NCBI GenBank assembly: GCA_947087265.1
Contig: CAMUBY010000009.1
Location: forward strand, 1 to 43,849
DNA length: 43,849 nucleotides
Direction: 5' to 3'
Source: an uncultured Clostridia bacterium
Lineage (GTDB): Bacteria > Bacillota > Clostridia > Christensenellales > Borkfalkiaceae
In this document: piece after piece, positions 1 through 8,287 of the stretch
How positions within the stretch are numbered: the first letter of the stretch is position 1
Layout of the letters: each line of letters starts with the position of its first letter
The notes under the pieces: generated by a model
What the model was told of the DNA's origin: nothing
Database searches by the model: none
Seen by the model: only the letters and a program-made list of their open reading frames with translations
Program-made: the position numbers and the translations under genes

Positions 1-1706
1 ACCATTACCGCGATATGCAGGACATGGAATTCACCGTCGAGAACGAAAAACTCTATATGTTACAGACGCGTAACGGAAAACGTACCGCGGCGGCGGCAAT
101 CAAGATTGCGTGCGACCTCATCGACGAGGGCATGATTACCGAACAGGAAGCGCTCATGCAGATTGATGCGAAATCGCTCGATATGCTCCTTCACCCGCAG
201 TTCGACCCGAAGGCTTTGAAAGAAGCGGATAAGAAAAACGTCGTCGGCAAAGGCATTGCGGCGTCCCCCGGTGCGGCGGCAGGTTCCATCGTATTCACGG
301 CGGAAGACGCGGTAATCGAAGGCAAGAAGGGCAAGAAGGTCGTACTTGTCCGTCTGGAAACTTCTCCCGAAGACATCGAGGGCATGAAGTACGCGCAAGG
401 TATTCTCACCGTGCGCGGCGGTCAGACCTCGCACGCGGCGGTTGTTGCGCGCGGCATGGGTACCTGCTGCGTTTCCGGTTGCGGCGACATTAAAATGGAC
501 GAGGAGAACAAACAGTTCACGCTCGCAGGAAAAGTATATCACGAGGGCGACGGCATTTCGCTCGACGGTTCGACGGGTAACATTTACGATTGCCTCATTC
601 CTACCGTTCCCGCAGACCCCAACAGCGGCTATTTCGGACGCATCATGGAACTTGCGGATAAATACAAGGCACTCGGCGTAAGAACGAATGCGGATACGCC
701 CAAGGACGCAAAACAGGCGGCGGCGTTCGGCGCGCAGGGTATCGGTCTTTGCCGTACCGAGCACATGTTCTTCGGCGAGGGCAGAATCGATAAATTCCGC
801 GAAATGATTTGCGCGGAAACCGTAGAAGAGAGAGAAGCTGCGCTTGCGAAAATCGAGCCCATGCAGCAGGCGGATTTCGAGGGCTTGTTCGAAGCGCTCG
901 GCGGCTACCCCGTTACCATCCGTTTCCTTGACCCGCCTCTTCACGAGTTCGTTCCCACGACGGAAGAAGACATTGCGGCGCTCGCAAAATCGCAGGGTAA
1001 AACGGTTGCACAGATTAAACAGATTATTTCCGATTTGCACGAGTTCAATCCGATGATGGGTCACCGCGGCTGCCGTCTGACGGTCACCTATCCCGAAATT
1101 GCAGTGATGCAGACGAAGGCGGTCATCAAGGCTGCTATTGCAGTGCAGAAGAAGCACAAGGGCTGGAAAGTCGTTCCCGAAATCATGATTCCTTTGACGG
1201 GCGAAGTAAAGGAATTGAAGTATGTGAAGGACGTTGTTGTGGCAACGGCAGACGAAGTTATCAAGAAAGCGAAAGCAGACTTGAAGTACGAAGTCGGCAC
1301 CATGATTGAGATTCCGCGTGCGGCGCTCACGGCTGACGAGATTGCAAAAGAAGCGGAATTCTTCTGTTTCGGTACGAACGACTTGACGCAGATGACGTTC
1401 GGCTTCTCGCGCGACGACGCAGGTAAGTTCCTTCCTTCGTACTATGCAAATAAGATTTACGAGAGCGACCCGTTCGCACGTTTGGACACGGTCGGTGTCG
1501 GTAAACTCATGGATATGGCGGTGACGCTCGGCAAGAAGACGCGCCCTGAAATTCACTGCGGCATCTGCGGCGAACACGGCGGCGACCCTTCGTCGATTGA
1601 GTTCTGCCATAAGATTGGTCTTTCTTATGTTTCCTGCTCGCCTTACCGCGTGCCCATCGCACGTCTTGCGGCAGCTCAGGCAAATATCAAAAATCCCAGA
1701 AAGTAA
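1..1706 (+). CDS. ppdK: Pyruvate, phosphate dikinase, 3' part (5' truncated by window edge)
   Basis: Interconverts pyruvate, ATP and phosphate with PEP, AMP and PPi; in anaerobes it links glycolysis and gluconeogenesis in the cytoplasm. The reading frame is open from the first base (first full codon at position 3), so the N-terminal ATP-grasp domain lies outside the window. Visible are the swivelling phosphohistidine domain with GGQTSHAAVVARGMG (catalytic His codon at 432-434) and the C-terminal PEP/pyruvate TIM barrel with GIGLCRTEHMFF, MMGHRGCRLTVTYPEI, FGTNDLTQMTFGFSRDD and the CGICGEHGGDP segment holding the catalytic Cys. About 567 residues of the usual ~880 are present. The C-terminus is intact and is followed directly by a strong terminator, so ppdK ends its transcript. 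Identification is secure. Confidence 0.97.
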   Translation, partial: HYRDMQDMEFTVENEKLYMLQTRNGKRTAAAAIKIACDLIDEGMITEQEALMQIDAKSLDMLLHPQFDPKALKEADKKNVVGKGIAASPGAAAGSIVFTAEDAVIEGKKGKKVVLVRLETSPEDIEGMKYAQGILTVRGGQTSHAAVVARGMGTCCVSGCGDIKMDEENKQFTLAGKVYHEGDGISLDGSTGNIYDCLIPTVPADPNSGYFGRIMELADKYKALGVRTNADTPKDAKQAAAFGAQGIGLCRTEHMFFGEGRIDKFREMICAETVEEREAALAKIEPMQQADFEGLFEALGGYPVTIRFLDPPLHEFVPTTEEDIAALAKSQGKTVAQIKQIISDLHEFNPMMGHRGCRLTVTYPEIAVMQTKAVIKAAIAVQKKHKGWKVVPEIMIPLTGEVKELKYVKDVVVATADEVIKKAKADLKYEVGTMIEIPRAALTADEIAKEAEFFCFGTNDLTQMTFGFSRDDAGKFLPSYYANKIYESDPFARLDTVGVGKLMDMAVTLGKKTRPEIHCGICGEHGGDPSSIEFCHKIGLSYVSCSPYRVPIARLAAAQANIKNPRK

Positions 1707-1715
1707 GAAAATGAA

Positions 1716-1754
1716 AAACGGTGTACGGGGTTTATTTCCGTACACCGTTTTTTT
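1716..1754 (+). terminator. Rho-independent terminator of ppdK
   Basis: A 13-bp stem (1716-1728 with 1738-1750) is followed by a T-run at 1748-1754. It lies 10 nt after the ppdK stop codon. Confidence 0.9.
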
Positions 1755-1775
1755 ATAAAACACGAGAGGAGAAAT

Positions 1776-2297
1776 ATGATTAAAAAAGAAGTCAGAATAT
1801 TTTTAACGGTAGTTCTTGCGGTGGCGTTTGTGTCGCTTGTTACACAAATTATTTCGGGGCTTGCTTCTGCGATCATGCAGTTCACGGACATAAAAGAGAT
1901 TAAAGATCCTGATTATATCAAATATTATGATATGACTACGGGCTTTACGCTGGGTCTTACCCTTCTTTCGATTGTATTTGTTTTGGGAATTATTTTATCC
2001 TTTGTGCTGAAAATGAAAAAACGCGCAAAAGTAATCATGTGTTCGGTGCTTTATGGAACCTTAATCCTTGCGTTTATCGCATTTGCAGTGTCTTTGAGGG
2101 TAACAATTCCTTTCTCCACTTCTTATTTCGGAAACAAACACATTTCCACTACCGCATACGAATATTTCCAGCAGTTTCTGATGGTGGGGCTTGCAGATGC
2201 GATTGCGAGCATTCTTGTATATGTATCCTGGCTGATGCTTACGGTGACGCGCCCGAAGGAGCAATCGGCGGAAGAAAACAAATCAATTTCTGATTAA
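1776..2297 (+). CDS. Hypothetical four-helix membrane protein
   Basis: A 173-aa protein with a good ribosome binding site (gagagga, 1763-1769) 6 nt before ATG. Four hydrophobic segments are visible at about residues 9-35, 54-76, 84-108 and 134-157, with a short charged C-terminus (KEQSAEENKSISD). The second and third helices are separated by a basic KMKKRAK loop, which suggests a cytoplasmic loop. I recognise no family signature or catalytic motif. It sits alone between two terminators, so it is probably monocistronic; no clear promoter was found in the 20 nt between the ppdK terminator and its start, so read-through from ppdK is possible. Function unknown. Confidence 0.8.
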   Translation: MIKKEVRIFLTVVLAVAFVSLVTQIISGLASAIMQFTDIKEIKDPDYIKYYDMTTGFTLGLTLLSIVFVLGIILSFVLKMKKRAKVIMCSVLYGTLILAFIAFAVSLRVTIPFSTSYFGNKHISTTAYEYFQQFLMVGLADAIASILVYVSWLMLTVTRPKEQSAEENKSISD

Positions 2298-2310
2298 AAA
2301 ACAATAAAAA

Positions 2311-2337
2311 ATGGGTTGCAAATGCAACCCGTTTTTT
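2311..2337. terminator. Bidirectional terminator between convergent genes
   Basis: An 8-bp stem gggttgca/tgcaaccc (2313-2320, 2323-2330) has a T-run on the + side (2332-2337) and an A-run on the left that acts as a U-tract on the - strand. It serves both the 1776 membrane-protein gene and the SDR gene. Confidence 0.85.
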
Positions 2338-2353
2338 CATTATAATATACATA

Positions 2354-3091
2354 TTAAGTCATTGCCGCGCCGTCTACTTTGAGCACCGTTCCCGTAACGT
2401 ATGAAGCCTTGTCGCTTGCAAGATATACAAATGCTTCGGCAACGTCTTCGGGTTCGCCCACGCGCCCCAAAGGAATGCCTGCGGAAATTCTTGCCACCGT
2501 GTCCGCAGGAAGCGCCGCTACCATGTCCGTGCGCGTTACGCCGGGCGCAACCGCGTTCATGCGGATATTGTCTTTCGCAAGTTCGCGCGCCAGCGATTTC
2601 GTCAACCCGTTCACCGCAAATTTTGTAGCGGGGTAACCGCACCCCGAGGGCTGTCCGTATTCCGATACCATGGAACTTGTATTGAGAATGACGCCGCCTC
2701 CCTGCTCGCGCATGATTCTTGCCGCGGCTTGCGAACAAACGAACACCGCCTTCACGTTCACGTCTAACAGTTTGGTAAACTCTTCGAGCGAGTAATCGTA
2801 GAGTTTCGTCGCGGAGGAAATGCCCGCGTTGTTGACGAGAATATCCAGACTTCCGAACTTTTCTTTAACGGACGCAAACGCCGCCGCAACTTCTTCGGGG
2901 TTACAAAGGTCGGGGCAGATACCCGTTACGCGCTCGCCGTATTCTTTGAGCGATAAAAGCGCCTTATCCACCGTCTCCTGCCTGGACCCTGCCACCGCGA
3001 CGCAAGCGCCTTGTTCCAAGTATTTTTTCGCAATAGCAAGCCCGATTCCTCTCGTGCCGCCCGTAATTATTGCTGTTTTATTTTTTAACAT
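2354..3091 (-). CDS. Short-chain dehydrogenase/reductase (FabG-like)
   Basis: A 245-aa classical SDR: an NAD(P)(H)-dependent cytoplasmic oxidoreductase of the FabG/3-oxoacyl-reductase type. Visible are the Rossmann TGGTRGIG loop (residues 10-17), NNAG (87-90), the catalytic Ser (140, NTSSMVS) and YPATK (Tyr153, Lys157), and a C-terminal VLKVDGAAM segment like the FabG end. The frame is open further upstream, but I choose ATG at 3091 because GGAGAAT precedes it and the longer version would add 52 residues foreign to the family and run through the promoter. No fatty-acid-synthesis neighbours are present, so the substrate could be a sugar, alcohol or acyl group. Divergently transcribed from nadA. 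Confidence 0.9.
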   Translation of the reverse strand: MLKNKTAIITGGTRGIGLAIAKKYLEQGACVAVAGSRQETVDKALLSLKEYGERVTGICPDLCNPEEVAAAFASVKEKFGSLDILVNNAGISSATKLYDYSLEEFTKLLDVNVKAVFVCSQAAARIMREQGGGVILNTSSMVSEYGQPSGCGYPATKFAVNGLTKSLARELAKDNIRMNAVAPGVTRTDMVAALPADTVARISAGIPLGRVGEPEDVAEAFVYLASDKASYVTGTVLKVDGAAMT

Positions 3092-3109
3092 AGTATTCTC
3101 CTTTTGTTT

Positions 3110-3138
3110 ATTATAACCGAATTTGCGCCGTTCGTCAA
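3110..3138 (-). promoter_or_regulatory. sigA-type promoter of the SDR gene
   Basis: On the minus strand TTGACG (3138-3133), a 17-nt spacer and TATAAT (3115-3110) lie about 19 nt upstream of the SDR start codon. It is divergent from the nadA promoter only 32 nt away. Confidence 0.85.
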
Positions 3139-3170
3139 TCGCAGAATCGGCTGAAATCTTTTTTGTTTCG

Positions 3171-3199
3171 TTGACAAAGCAATTGGAAAAGTTTATAAT
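3171..3199 (+). promoter_or_regulatory. Consensus sigA promoter of nadA
   Basis: A perfect TTGACA (3171-3176), 17-nt spacer and TATAAT (3194-3199). The predicted start near 3206 gives a leader of about 34 nt that carries AGGA before the ATG. I see no obvious NiaR or NadR operator. Confidence 0.92.
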
Positions 3200-3239
3200 G
3201 ATACTGCTTTGAAATCTTATAAGTCTTTTTAGGACGGGT

Positions 3240-4154
3240 ATGACCATACGTGAAATGCAGGAAGAAATCCTGCGTCTGAAAGCACAAAAAAATATCGTAA
3301 TTCTCGCGCATTCCTATCAGCGGCGCGAAATTGTGGAGATTGCCGACTATACGGGCGATTCTTATGCCTTGGCGCGCTTTGTACAGAACGCAAAGGCGCA
3401 AACCGTGATTATGTGCGGCGTGCGCTTCATGGCGGAAACGGTGAAGATTCTTTCCCCCGAAAAGAGAGTATATCTTTCCAATGGGGAAGCGGGCTGTCCG
3501 ATGGCGGAACAACTCGACCCCGAATTACTGCGCGCACTCAAAGAACAGTATCCGAACGCAATCGTTGCGGCGTATATCAACACCACGGCGGAACTGAAAA
3601 CGCTGTGCGACGTGTGTGTGACGTCCTCGTCCGCCGAGCGTATTCTTTCTAAACTTCCGCAGAACGAAATTTTGTTCATTCCCGATATCAACCTCGGGCG
3701 GTATGTGGAAAGCAAACTGCCGCAAAAGAAGTTTTACTTTGTACAGGGCGGCTGTCCCACCCATGTCCGTGCAACGGCGCAGGACGTAGCACGCGCCCGC
3801 GCAATGCACCCCGAAGCGCAATTGCTGGTTCATCCAGAATGCCGCTTTGAAGTAGTGAAAGAAGCGGATTACGTGGGCTCTACGAGCGGCATTATGGACT
3901 TTGCAAAACAGTCTTCGGCGAAAGAATTTATCATCGGCACGGATAACTCGATTGCGGAACACTTGCAGTACGATTGCCCTGACAAAAAGTTCTATCCACT
4001 TTCCAAAGACCTCGTGTGCCACAACATGAAACTGACGTCGCTTGCCGACGTTTTGAATTGTTGCAGGGGAGAGGGGGAGGAAATTACGCTTTCCGAAGAA
4101 ACGCGCCTGCAGGCAAAACGCTGTATCGACCGCATGATTGAGTTGGGCGGTTGA
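3240..4154 (+). CDS. nadA: Quinolinate synthase A
   Basis: Condenses iminoaspartate with dihydroxyacetone phosphate to quinolinate in de novo NAD synthesis; a cytoplasmic [4Fe-4S] enzyme. At 304 aa it matches the compact bacterial NadA type. The three conserved cluster cysteines are visible: Cys59 in MCGVRFMAETVK, Cys201 in VHPEC and Cys260 in LVCHNMK. ILAHSYQ near the N-terminus and the GSTSGIMDFA segment are also family-typical. AGGA at 3231 precedes the ATG. Neither nadB nor nadC is adjacent, which is unusual since the three genes commonly form an operon; the next NAD-related gene here is the pnuC-type transporter at 10562. Well supported. Confidence 0.96.
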   Translation: MTIREMQEEILRLKAQKNIVILAHSYQRREIVEIADYTGDSYALARFVQNAKAQTVIMCGVRFMAETVKILSPEKRVYLSNGEAGCPMAEQLDPELLRALKEQYPNAIVAAYINTTAELKTLCDVCVTSSSAERILSKLPQNEILFIPDINLGRYVESKLPQKKFYFVQGGCPTHVRATAQDVARARAMHPEAQLLVHPECRFEVVKEADYVGSTSGIMDFAKQSSAKEFIIGTDNSIAEHLQYDCPDKKFYPLSKDLVCHNMKLTSLADVLNCCRGEGEEITLSEETRLQAKRCIDRMIELGG

Positions 4155-4168
4155 ACGAAAATAAACAG

Positions 4169-4197
4169 AAACGCCGCGCTTTTGCGCGGCGTTTTGT
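4169..4197. terminator. Terminator between nadA and the P-type ATPase gene
   Basis: A 10-bp GC-rich stem aacgccgcgc (4170-4179) with gcgcggcgtt (4184-4193), with T-rich sequence on the + side. It lies between convergent genes and its right arm ends at the ATPase stop codon; the upstream A-rich stretch gives a weaker U-tract on the other strand. Confidence 0.8.
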
Positions 4198-6821
4198 TAT
4201 GAAAGTTTTTTTGTTTTTTCGGAAGGGTTCATTAAATCGCATAGTCGTATGAGCATATCGGAAACCGGGAACGCCGCCAAGACAATGCAGATAATATAGA
4301 GAATTTGTGCAAAAGTGAAATTGACTTCGCTCCAACCGTCGCATATCAAATTGCCGAGCACGGGCACGCAGAAGACGACGATACATACGGCGGCCGAGAA
4401 CGTGTAGGCAAGCGCCCGCAAAAGGTTGAACGGCTGCATGACGCGGAACAGCATTACAAGACCTGTCAGCGTCAGGGTAAGTACCAACAGCGCGTCGAAG
4501 TTTGTTACAAAACCTTCGCCTTCGGGAAGGAACAGTTTTGCAAGGTATACGGTTACGATACTTAAAAACAGTGTAATTGCGCCCGGGATACTTCGGGATA
4601 AGACGAACGGAATAAATTTTCCTTTGACGCGTGCGTTGTTGGGTTGCAGCGTAATCACGGCGGAAGGAAGTGCCGCAATCAGCATTTCAAACAGCAGCAT
4701 ATTGTTCGTTTTGAAAAAGTACGAACTGTTCACGGCGAAACAGAAAATCGCAAGTATGGTAATGAACAGCGTCTTCATAATATAGAGCGAGGCGCTCGAT
4801 TTTATGTTGTTAATCACGCGCCGCCCTTCGTACACAACGGAAGGCAGATTGAGGAAATTGTTGTCCGTTAACACGAGGTGTGAAACGTTGCGCGCCGCCT
4901 CGCTTCCCGAAGCGACGGAAACGGCGCAGTCGGCTTCTTTGAGTGCGAGAATATCGTTCACGCCGTCGCCCGTCATCGCCACGGTATTGCCTTGTTTTTT
5001 AATGGCTTTTACGAGTATCGCTTTCTGTTCGGGGGTGACTCTGCCGAATACGGTGTATTGGCTCGCTACGTTTTCGACTTCCATATCGGTCAACCCGTCA
5101 AGCGAAATGTATTTGCTCGCGTGTTTTACGCCCACGCGCCGCGCCACTTCCGAAACGGTAACGGGGTTATCGCCCGATATAATTTTAATGTTTACGTCGT
5201 TATCGCGGAACCACTTAATGGTTTCAATCGCGTCGCTGCGGATATTGTCCGCAAGCGTAATGATTGCCGCGGGGCGGAAGAGCGAGGGGAGTCTGTCGCC
5301 CGCAATGGCGTTGGGGGAGTGCGCTATCATCAGTACGCGCAGCCCTGCCTGAGCATACTGTTTTACAATTTTTTCAATTTTCGGCGGCATGGGGCGAAGC
5401 ACAAATTCGGGCGCGCCCATCGCATAAGTGCCGAGTTCCCCGAACGTTACGGCGGAAAGTTTGCGCTTGCTCGAAAAAGGAATGGTCGCCGTGGGTTGCA
5501 GCGCGTTGGAATGCCCGAATCTCGTCGTCAAAGCAATCGAAGTCTGGTTATTGTCGTCCAGTGCGGCAAGCATACTGCCCATTACCTCGTCGAGCGAATG
5601 CTGTGAAAAACTTCCGAGTATCATGCAGTCGTTCACCGTCATTCTGCCGTCGGTAATCGTACCGGTTTTATCGAGGCAAAGCACGTTGACGCGTGCGAGC
5701 ATTTCGAGGGAATACAAGTCTTGAACCAGCGTATGCTTTTTGGCAAGTCTGCGCACGCCGAGCGCCATTGCAAACGAGGTAAGAAGCAGAAGTCCCGAAG
5801 GAATCATGCCGATAATTACCGCGCCCGTCAACTGAATGGATTCGGACATATCGTGCCCCGTAACCGTCCAGTTGCGCCAGAACATAAGCCCCGCAATTAC
5901 GGGAATAAGGCAGGCAATCACGCGGATGAAAAGGCGAATGGAGTTCATAATCTCCGAACGCGGCTTTTTGTATTTCTTTGCTTTTGAAGTAAGACTGTTG
6001 AGGTAAGTTGCTTTTCCTACTTTTTCCACGCGCACGCGGCACGCGCCGCTGGAAATGAAAGAGCCCGCATAGAGGAGTTCGCCTTCCGCTTTTTTCACGG
6101 GGACAGATTCGCCCGTGAGGAGCGATTCGTTTACTTCCACGTTGCCGTCCGCAAGGCGGCAATCGGCGGGCACCTGTTGCCCTGCTTCAAGGAGCACTAC
6201 GTCGTCTACCACGATTTCCCGTACGGGAATTTCAAGTTTAATACCGCCGCGCATGACTTTTGTCGTGGCGGAAATCAGGACGGAAAGTTTGTCGATTTGT
6301 TTCTTTGCTAGAATTTCCTGTAAAATTCCGATAAAGAGGTTTGCGCCGAAAATGGCAACAAATAAAAATTGCGATACGCTTGCCTGTGCATAAAGCAGGG
6401 CGGCGGCAACCAGCACGCAGAGCAAGTTGAAGAACGTGCAGATATTGCCGAAGAAAATGCTTGCATAAGACTTGCTGTATTTTTTATTGACGTCGTTAAA
6501 AAGGAACTGATTGAACCGCGTTTCTACCTGTTCGTTCGTAAGCCCCTCGTCGAGGGCAGGCGTAAAACGCTCCACTTCTGATTCGGAGGGGATTTTTTTC
6601 GCCTTCTTAAACCGCTTCATCAGGTTTTTGCGCGATTGTTTTTCCTTTTGCGCCGCCGCGCCTTCCAGAACGCGCGAAGAAAAGCTCCGCTTGTTTTTCC
6701 GCGGTTCGCTCTCTTCCGGTTCGGGCTCTTCGTCGGGCAATACGGCTGCTTCCGCTTCCGCAGCCGCCGCTTCTTCTTCGAGCGCCTTCTCCTGTTCGGT
6801 TTTTTTGGATTTTACTCTCAT
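4197..6821 (-). CDS. CtpE-like P-type cation ATPase
   Basis: An 874-aa membrane pump that couples ATP hydrolysis to cation movement; CtpE-group members have been linked to Ca2+ uptake. In order: a ~95-residue charged cytoplasmic extension (acidic Glu/Ala run, then Lys/Arg-rich), the P-type N-domain, M1/M2 helices, actuator loop with LTGES (235-239), M4 with MIPSGLLLLTS (339-348), phosphorylation motif DKTGT (Asp384), hinge TGDGVND (617-623) and six C-terminal helices. M4 reads PSGL instead of the PEGL of Ca2+/Mg2+ P2 pumps, so the usual ion-coordinating Glu is absent; I think this is typical of the CtpE-like group but cannot verify it. AAGGCGG precedes the ATG. Substrate is inferred only. Confidence 0.88.
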   Translation of the reverse strand: MRVKSKKTEQEKALEEEAAAAEAEAAVLPDEEPEPEESEPRKNKRSFSSRVLEGAAAQKEKQSRKNLMKRFKKAKKIPSESEVERFTPALDEGLTNEQVETRFNQFLFNDVNKKYSKSYASIFFGNICTFFNLLCVLVAAALLYAQASVSQFLFVAIFGANLFIGILQEILAKKQIDKLSVLISATTKVMRGGIKLEIPVREIVVDDVVLLEAGQQVPADCRLADGNVEVNESLLTGESVPVKKAEGELLYAGSFISSGACRVRVEKVGKATYLNSLTSKAKKYKKPRSEIMNSIRLFIRVIACLIPVIAGLMFWRNWTVTGHDMSESIQLTGAVIIGMIPSGLLLLTSFAMALGVRRLAKKHTLVQDLYSLEMLARVNVLCLDKTGTITDGRMTVNDCMILGSFSQHSLDEVMGSMLAALDDNNQTSIALTTRFGHSNALQPTATIPFSSKRKLSAVTFGELGTYAMGAPEFVLRPMPPKIEKIVKQYAQAGLRVLMIAHSPNAIAGDRLPSLFRPAAIITLADNIRSDAIETIKWFRDNDVNIKIISGDNPVTVSEVARRVGVKHASKYISLDGLTDMEVENVASQYTVFGRVTPEQKAILVKAIKKQGNTVAMTGDGVNDILALKEADCAVSVASGSEAARNVSHLVLTDNNFLNLPSVVYEGRRVINNIKSSASLYIMKTLFITILAIFCFAVNSSYFFKTNNMLLFEMLIAALPSAVITLQPNNARVKGKFIPFVLSRSIPGAITLFLSIVTVYLAKLFLPEGEGFVTNFDALLVLTLTLTGLVMLFRVMQPFNLLRALAYTFSAAVCIVVFCVPVLGNLICDGWSEVNFTFAQILYIICIVLAAFPVSDMLIRLCDLMNPSEKTKKLS

Positions 6822-6872
6822 CGTTATCCGCCTTTGCGTTCGGTCTTATTCCTTATCATTATTATTATGCCC

Positions 6873-6901
6873 ATTATACACGCTCCCTTCGTAAAAGTCA
6901 A
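6873..6901 (-). promoter_or_regulatory. sigA-type promoter of the P-type ATPase
   Basis: On the minus strand TTGACT (6901-6896), a 17-nt spacer and TATAAT (6878-6873), about 50 nt before the ATPase start codon. Confidence 0.85.
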
Positions 6902-6940
6902 ATTTTTTCTTTACGAAACCGCTTTCCGCCAAACAAAGCG

Positions 6941-6969
6941 TTGCAATTTCAGGGAAAAAGCGGTATAAT
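6941..6969 (+). promoter_or_regulatory. sigA-type promoter of the serS operon
   Basis: TTGCAA (6941-6946), 17-nt spacer, TATAAT (6964-6969). Predicted start near 6976 and a 22-nt leader containing CGAGG at 6987-6991. The promoter excludes any serS start upstream of 6998. No T-box is visible in front of this synthetase. Confidence 0.88.
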
Positions 6970-6997
6970 TGAGAAAAATTGCTTGACGAGGTTTTGT

Positions 6998-8287
6998 ATG
7001 ATTGATATCGCGTTTCTTCGGAATCATCCCGACGAAGTACGGGAAAATATTCGCAAAAAATTTCAGGACAAAAAACTTCCTTTGGTTGACGAGGCAATCG
7101 CGCTCGACGAAAAGCGTCGCGCTTTGCAGACGGAGGGGGATTCGCTTCGCGCTGCGCGTAATGCGATTTCCAAACAAATCGGGCAGCTCATGAAGGAAAA
7201 GAAGTTAGAAGAGGCGGAGGCGGCAAAGGCGCAGGTCAATGCCGACGCGGTACGGCTTTCGGAACTCGAAAAAGAAACGGAAGAAGCGCAAAGCCGTTTA
7301 ACGCAGGTGATGATGCGCATTCCGAATATCATTTCTCCCGAAACGCCTATCGGCAAAGACGATTCCGAAAACGTGGAAGGCAAGCGGTTTCTGGAACCGA
7401 AGACGCCCGATTTTGAAGTACCCTATCATTTGGATATTTTGGAAAAGTTAGACGGTATCGATATCGACAGCGCGCGCCGCACGAGCGGACAGGGCTTTTA
7501 TTACCTCACGGGCGATATAGCACGCCTGCATTCCGCGGTGCTCACCTATGCGCGCGATTTTATGATTAACAAGGGTTTCACCTATTGCATTCCGCCCTAT
7601 ATGATTCGCTCGTCCGTTGTTTCGGGCGTCATGAGTTTCGAGGAAATGGAGGGCATGATGTACAAAATCGAGGGCGAAGATTTGTACCTCATCGGCACGA
7701 GCGAGCACTCCATGATTGGCAGATTCATGGGTCAGACGTTGGACGAAAAGCAGCTACCGCTCACGCTCACGAGTTATTCGCCCTGTTTCCGCAAAGAGAA
7801 AGGCGCGCACGGCATCGAGGAACGCGGTATTTACCGCATTCACCAGTTTGAAAAGCAGGAGATGATTGTCATCTGTAAGCCCGAAGACAGCGTAGCATGG
7901 TACGAGAAAATGTGGAATTACACGGTGGAACTGTTTGTTTCGCTCGGCATACCCGTACGTACGTTAGAGTGCTGTTCAGGCGACCTTGCCGACCTTAAAT
8001 ACCGTAGTGTAGACGTCGAGGCGTGGAGTCCGCGCCAGCAAAAATATTTTGAAGTGGGCTCCTGTTCCAACCTCACGGACGCGCAGGCAAGACGGCTGGG
8101 TATCCGCTATAAAACGGAGAAAGGCAGCGCGTTCGCGCACACGCTCAACAATACGGTGGTGGCGCCGCCGAGAATGCTCATTGCGTTTGTGGAAAACCAT
8201 CTCCGCGCAGACGGCAGCGTTGAAATTCCCGAAGCGCTCCGTCCGTACATGGGCGGCAAAACGGAGATTTCCGTCAAAAAGGCATGA
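6998..8287 (+). CDS. serS: Seryl-tRNA synthetase (archaeal-looking type I)
   Basis: Charges tRNA-Ser (and tRNA-Sec) with serine in the cytoplasm. The 429-aa protein has the N-terminal coiled-coil tRNA-binding arm (about residues 30-105) and a class II catalytic core with motif 2 (PCFRKEKGAHG, about 262-272) and motif 3 (HTLNNTVVAPPRMLIAFVEN, 381-400). The serine-binding loop reads TSEH (234-237), where most bacterial enzymes have TAE followed by VPLT; TSEH, the QARRLGIRYK segment and the IPEALRPYMG tail resemble archaeal SerRS. The ATG at 6998 is chosen because the longer open frame runs through the -10 box and AGG lies 6 nt before it. It overlaps the next gene by 4 nt (ATGA). Confidence 0.94.
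   Translation: MIDIAFLRNHPDEVRENIRKKFQDKKLPLVDEAIALDEKRRALQTEGDSLRAARNAISKQIGQLMKEKKLEEAEAAKAQVNADAVRLSELEKETEEAQSRLTQVMMRIPNIISPETPIGKDDSENVEGKRFLEPKTPDFEVPYHLDILEKLDGIDIDSARRTSGQGFYYLTGDIARLHSAVLTYARDFMINKGFTYCIPPYMIRSSVVSGVMSFEEMEGMMYKIEGEDLYLIGTSEHSMIGRFMGQTLDEKQLPLTLTSYSPCFRKEKGAHGIEERGIYRIHQFEKQEMIVICKPEDSVAWYEKMWNYTVELFVSLGIPVRTLECCSGDLADLKYRSVDVEAWSPRQQKYFEVGSCSNLTDAQARRLGIRYKTEKGSAFAHTLNNTVVAPPRMLIAFVENHLRADGSVEIPEALRPYMGGKTEISVKKA

Noticed and set aside
60..1763. Long open frame of 567 codons opposite ppdK
   Set aside because: Mirror frame of a strongly biased GC-rich coding sequence; product is Arg/His-rich with no domain, and ppdK is certain.
3092..3247. N-terminal extension of the SDR frame
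   Set aside because: It would cover the SDR promoter and part of nadA and adds residues foreign to SDRs; SD supports the start at 3091.
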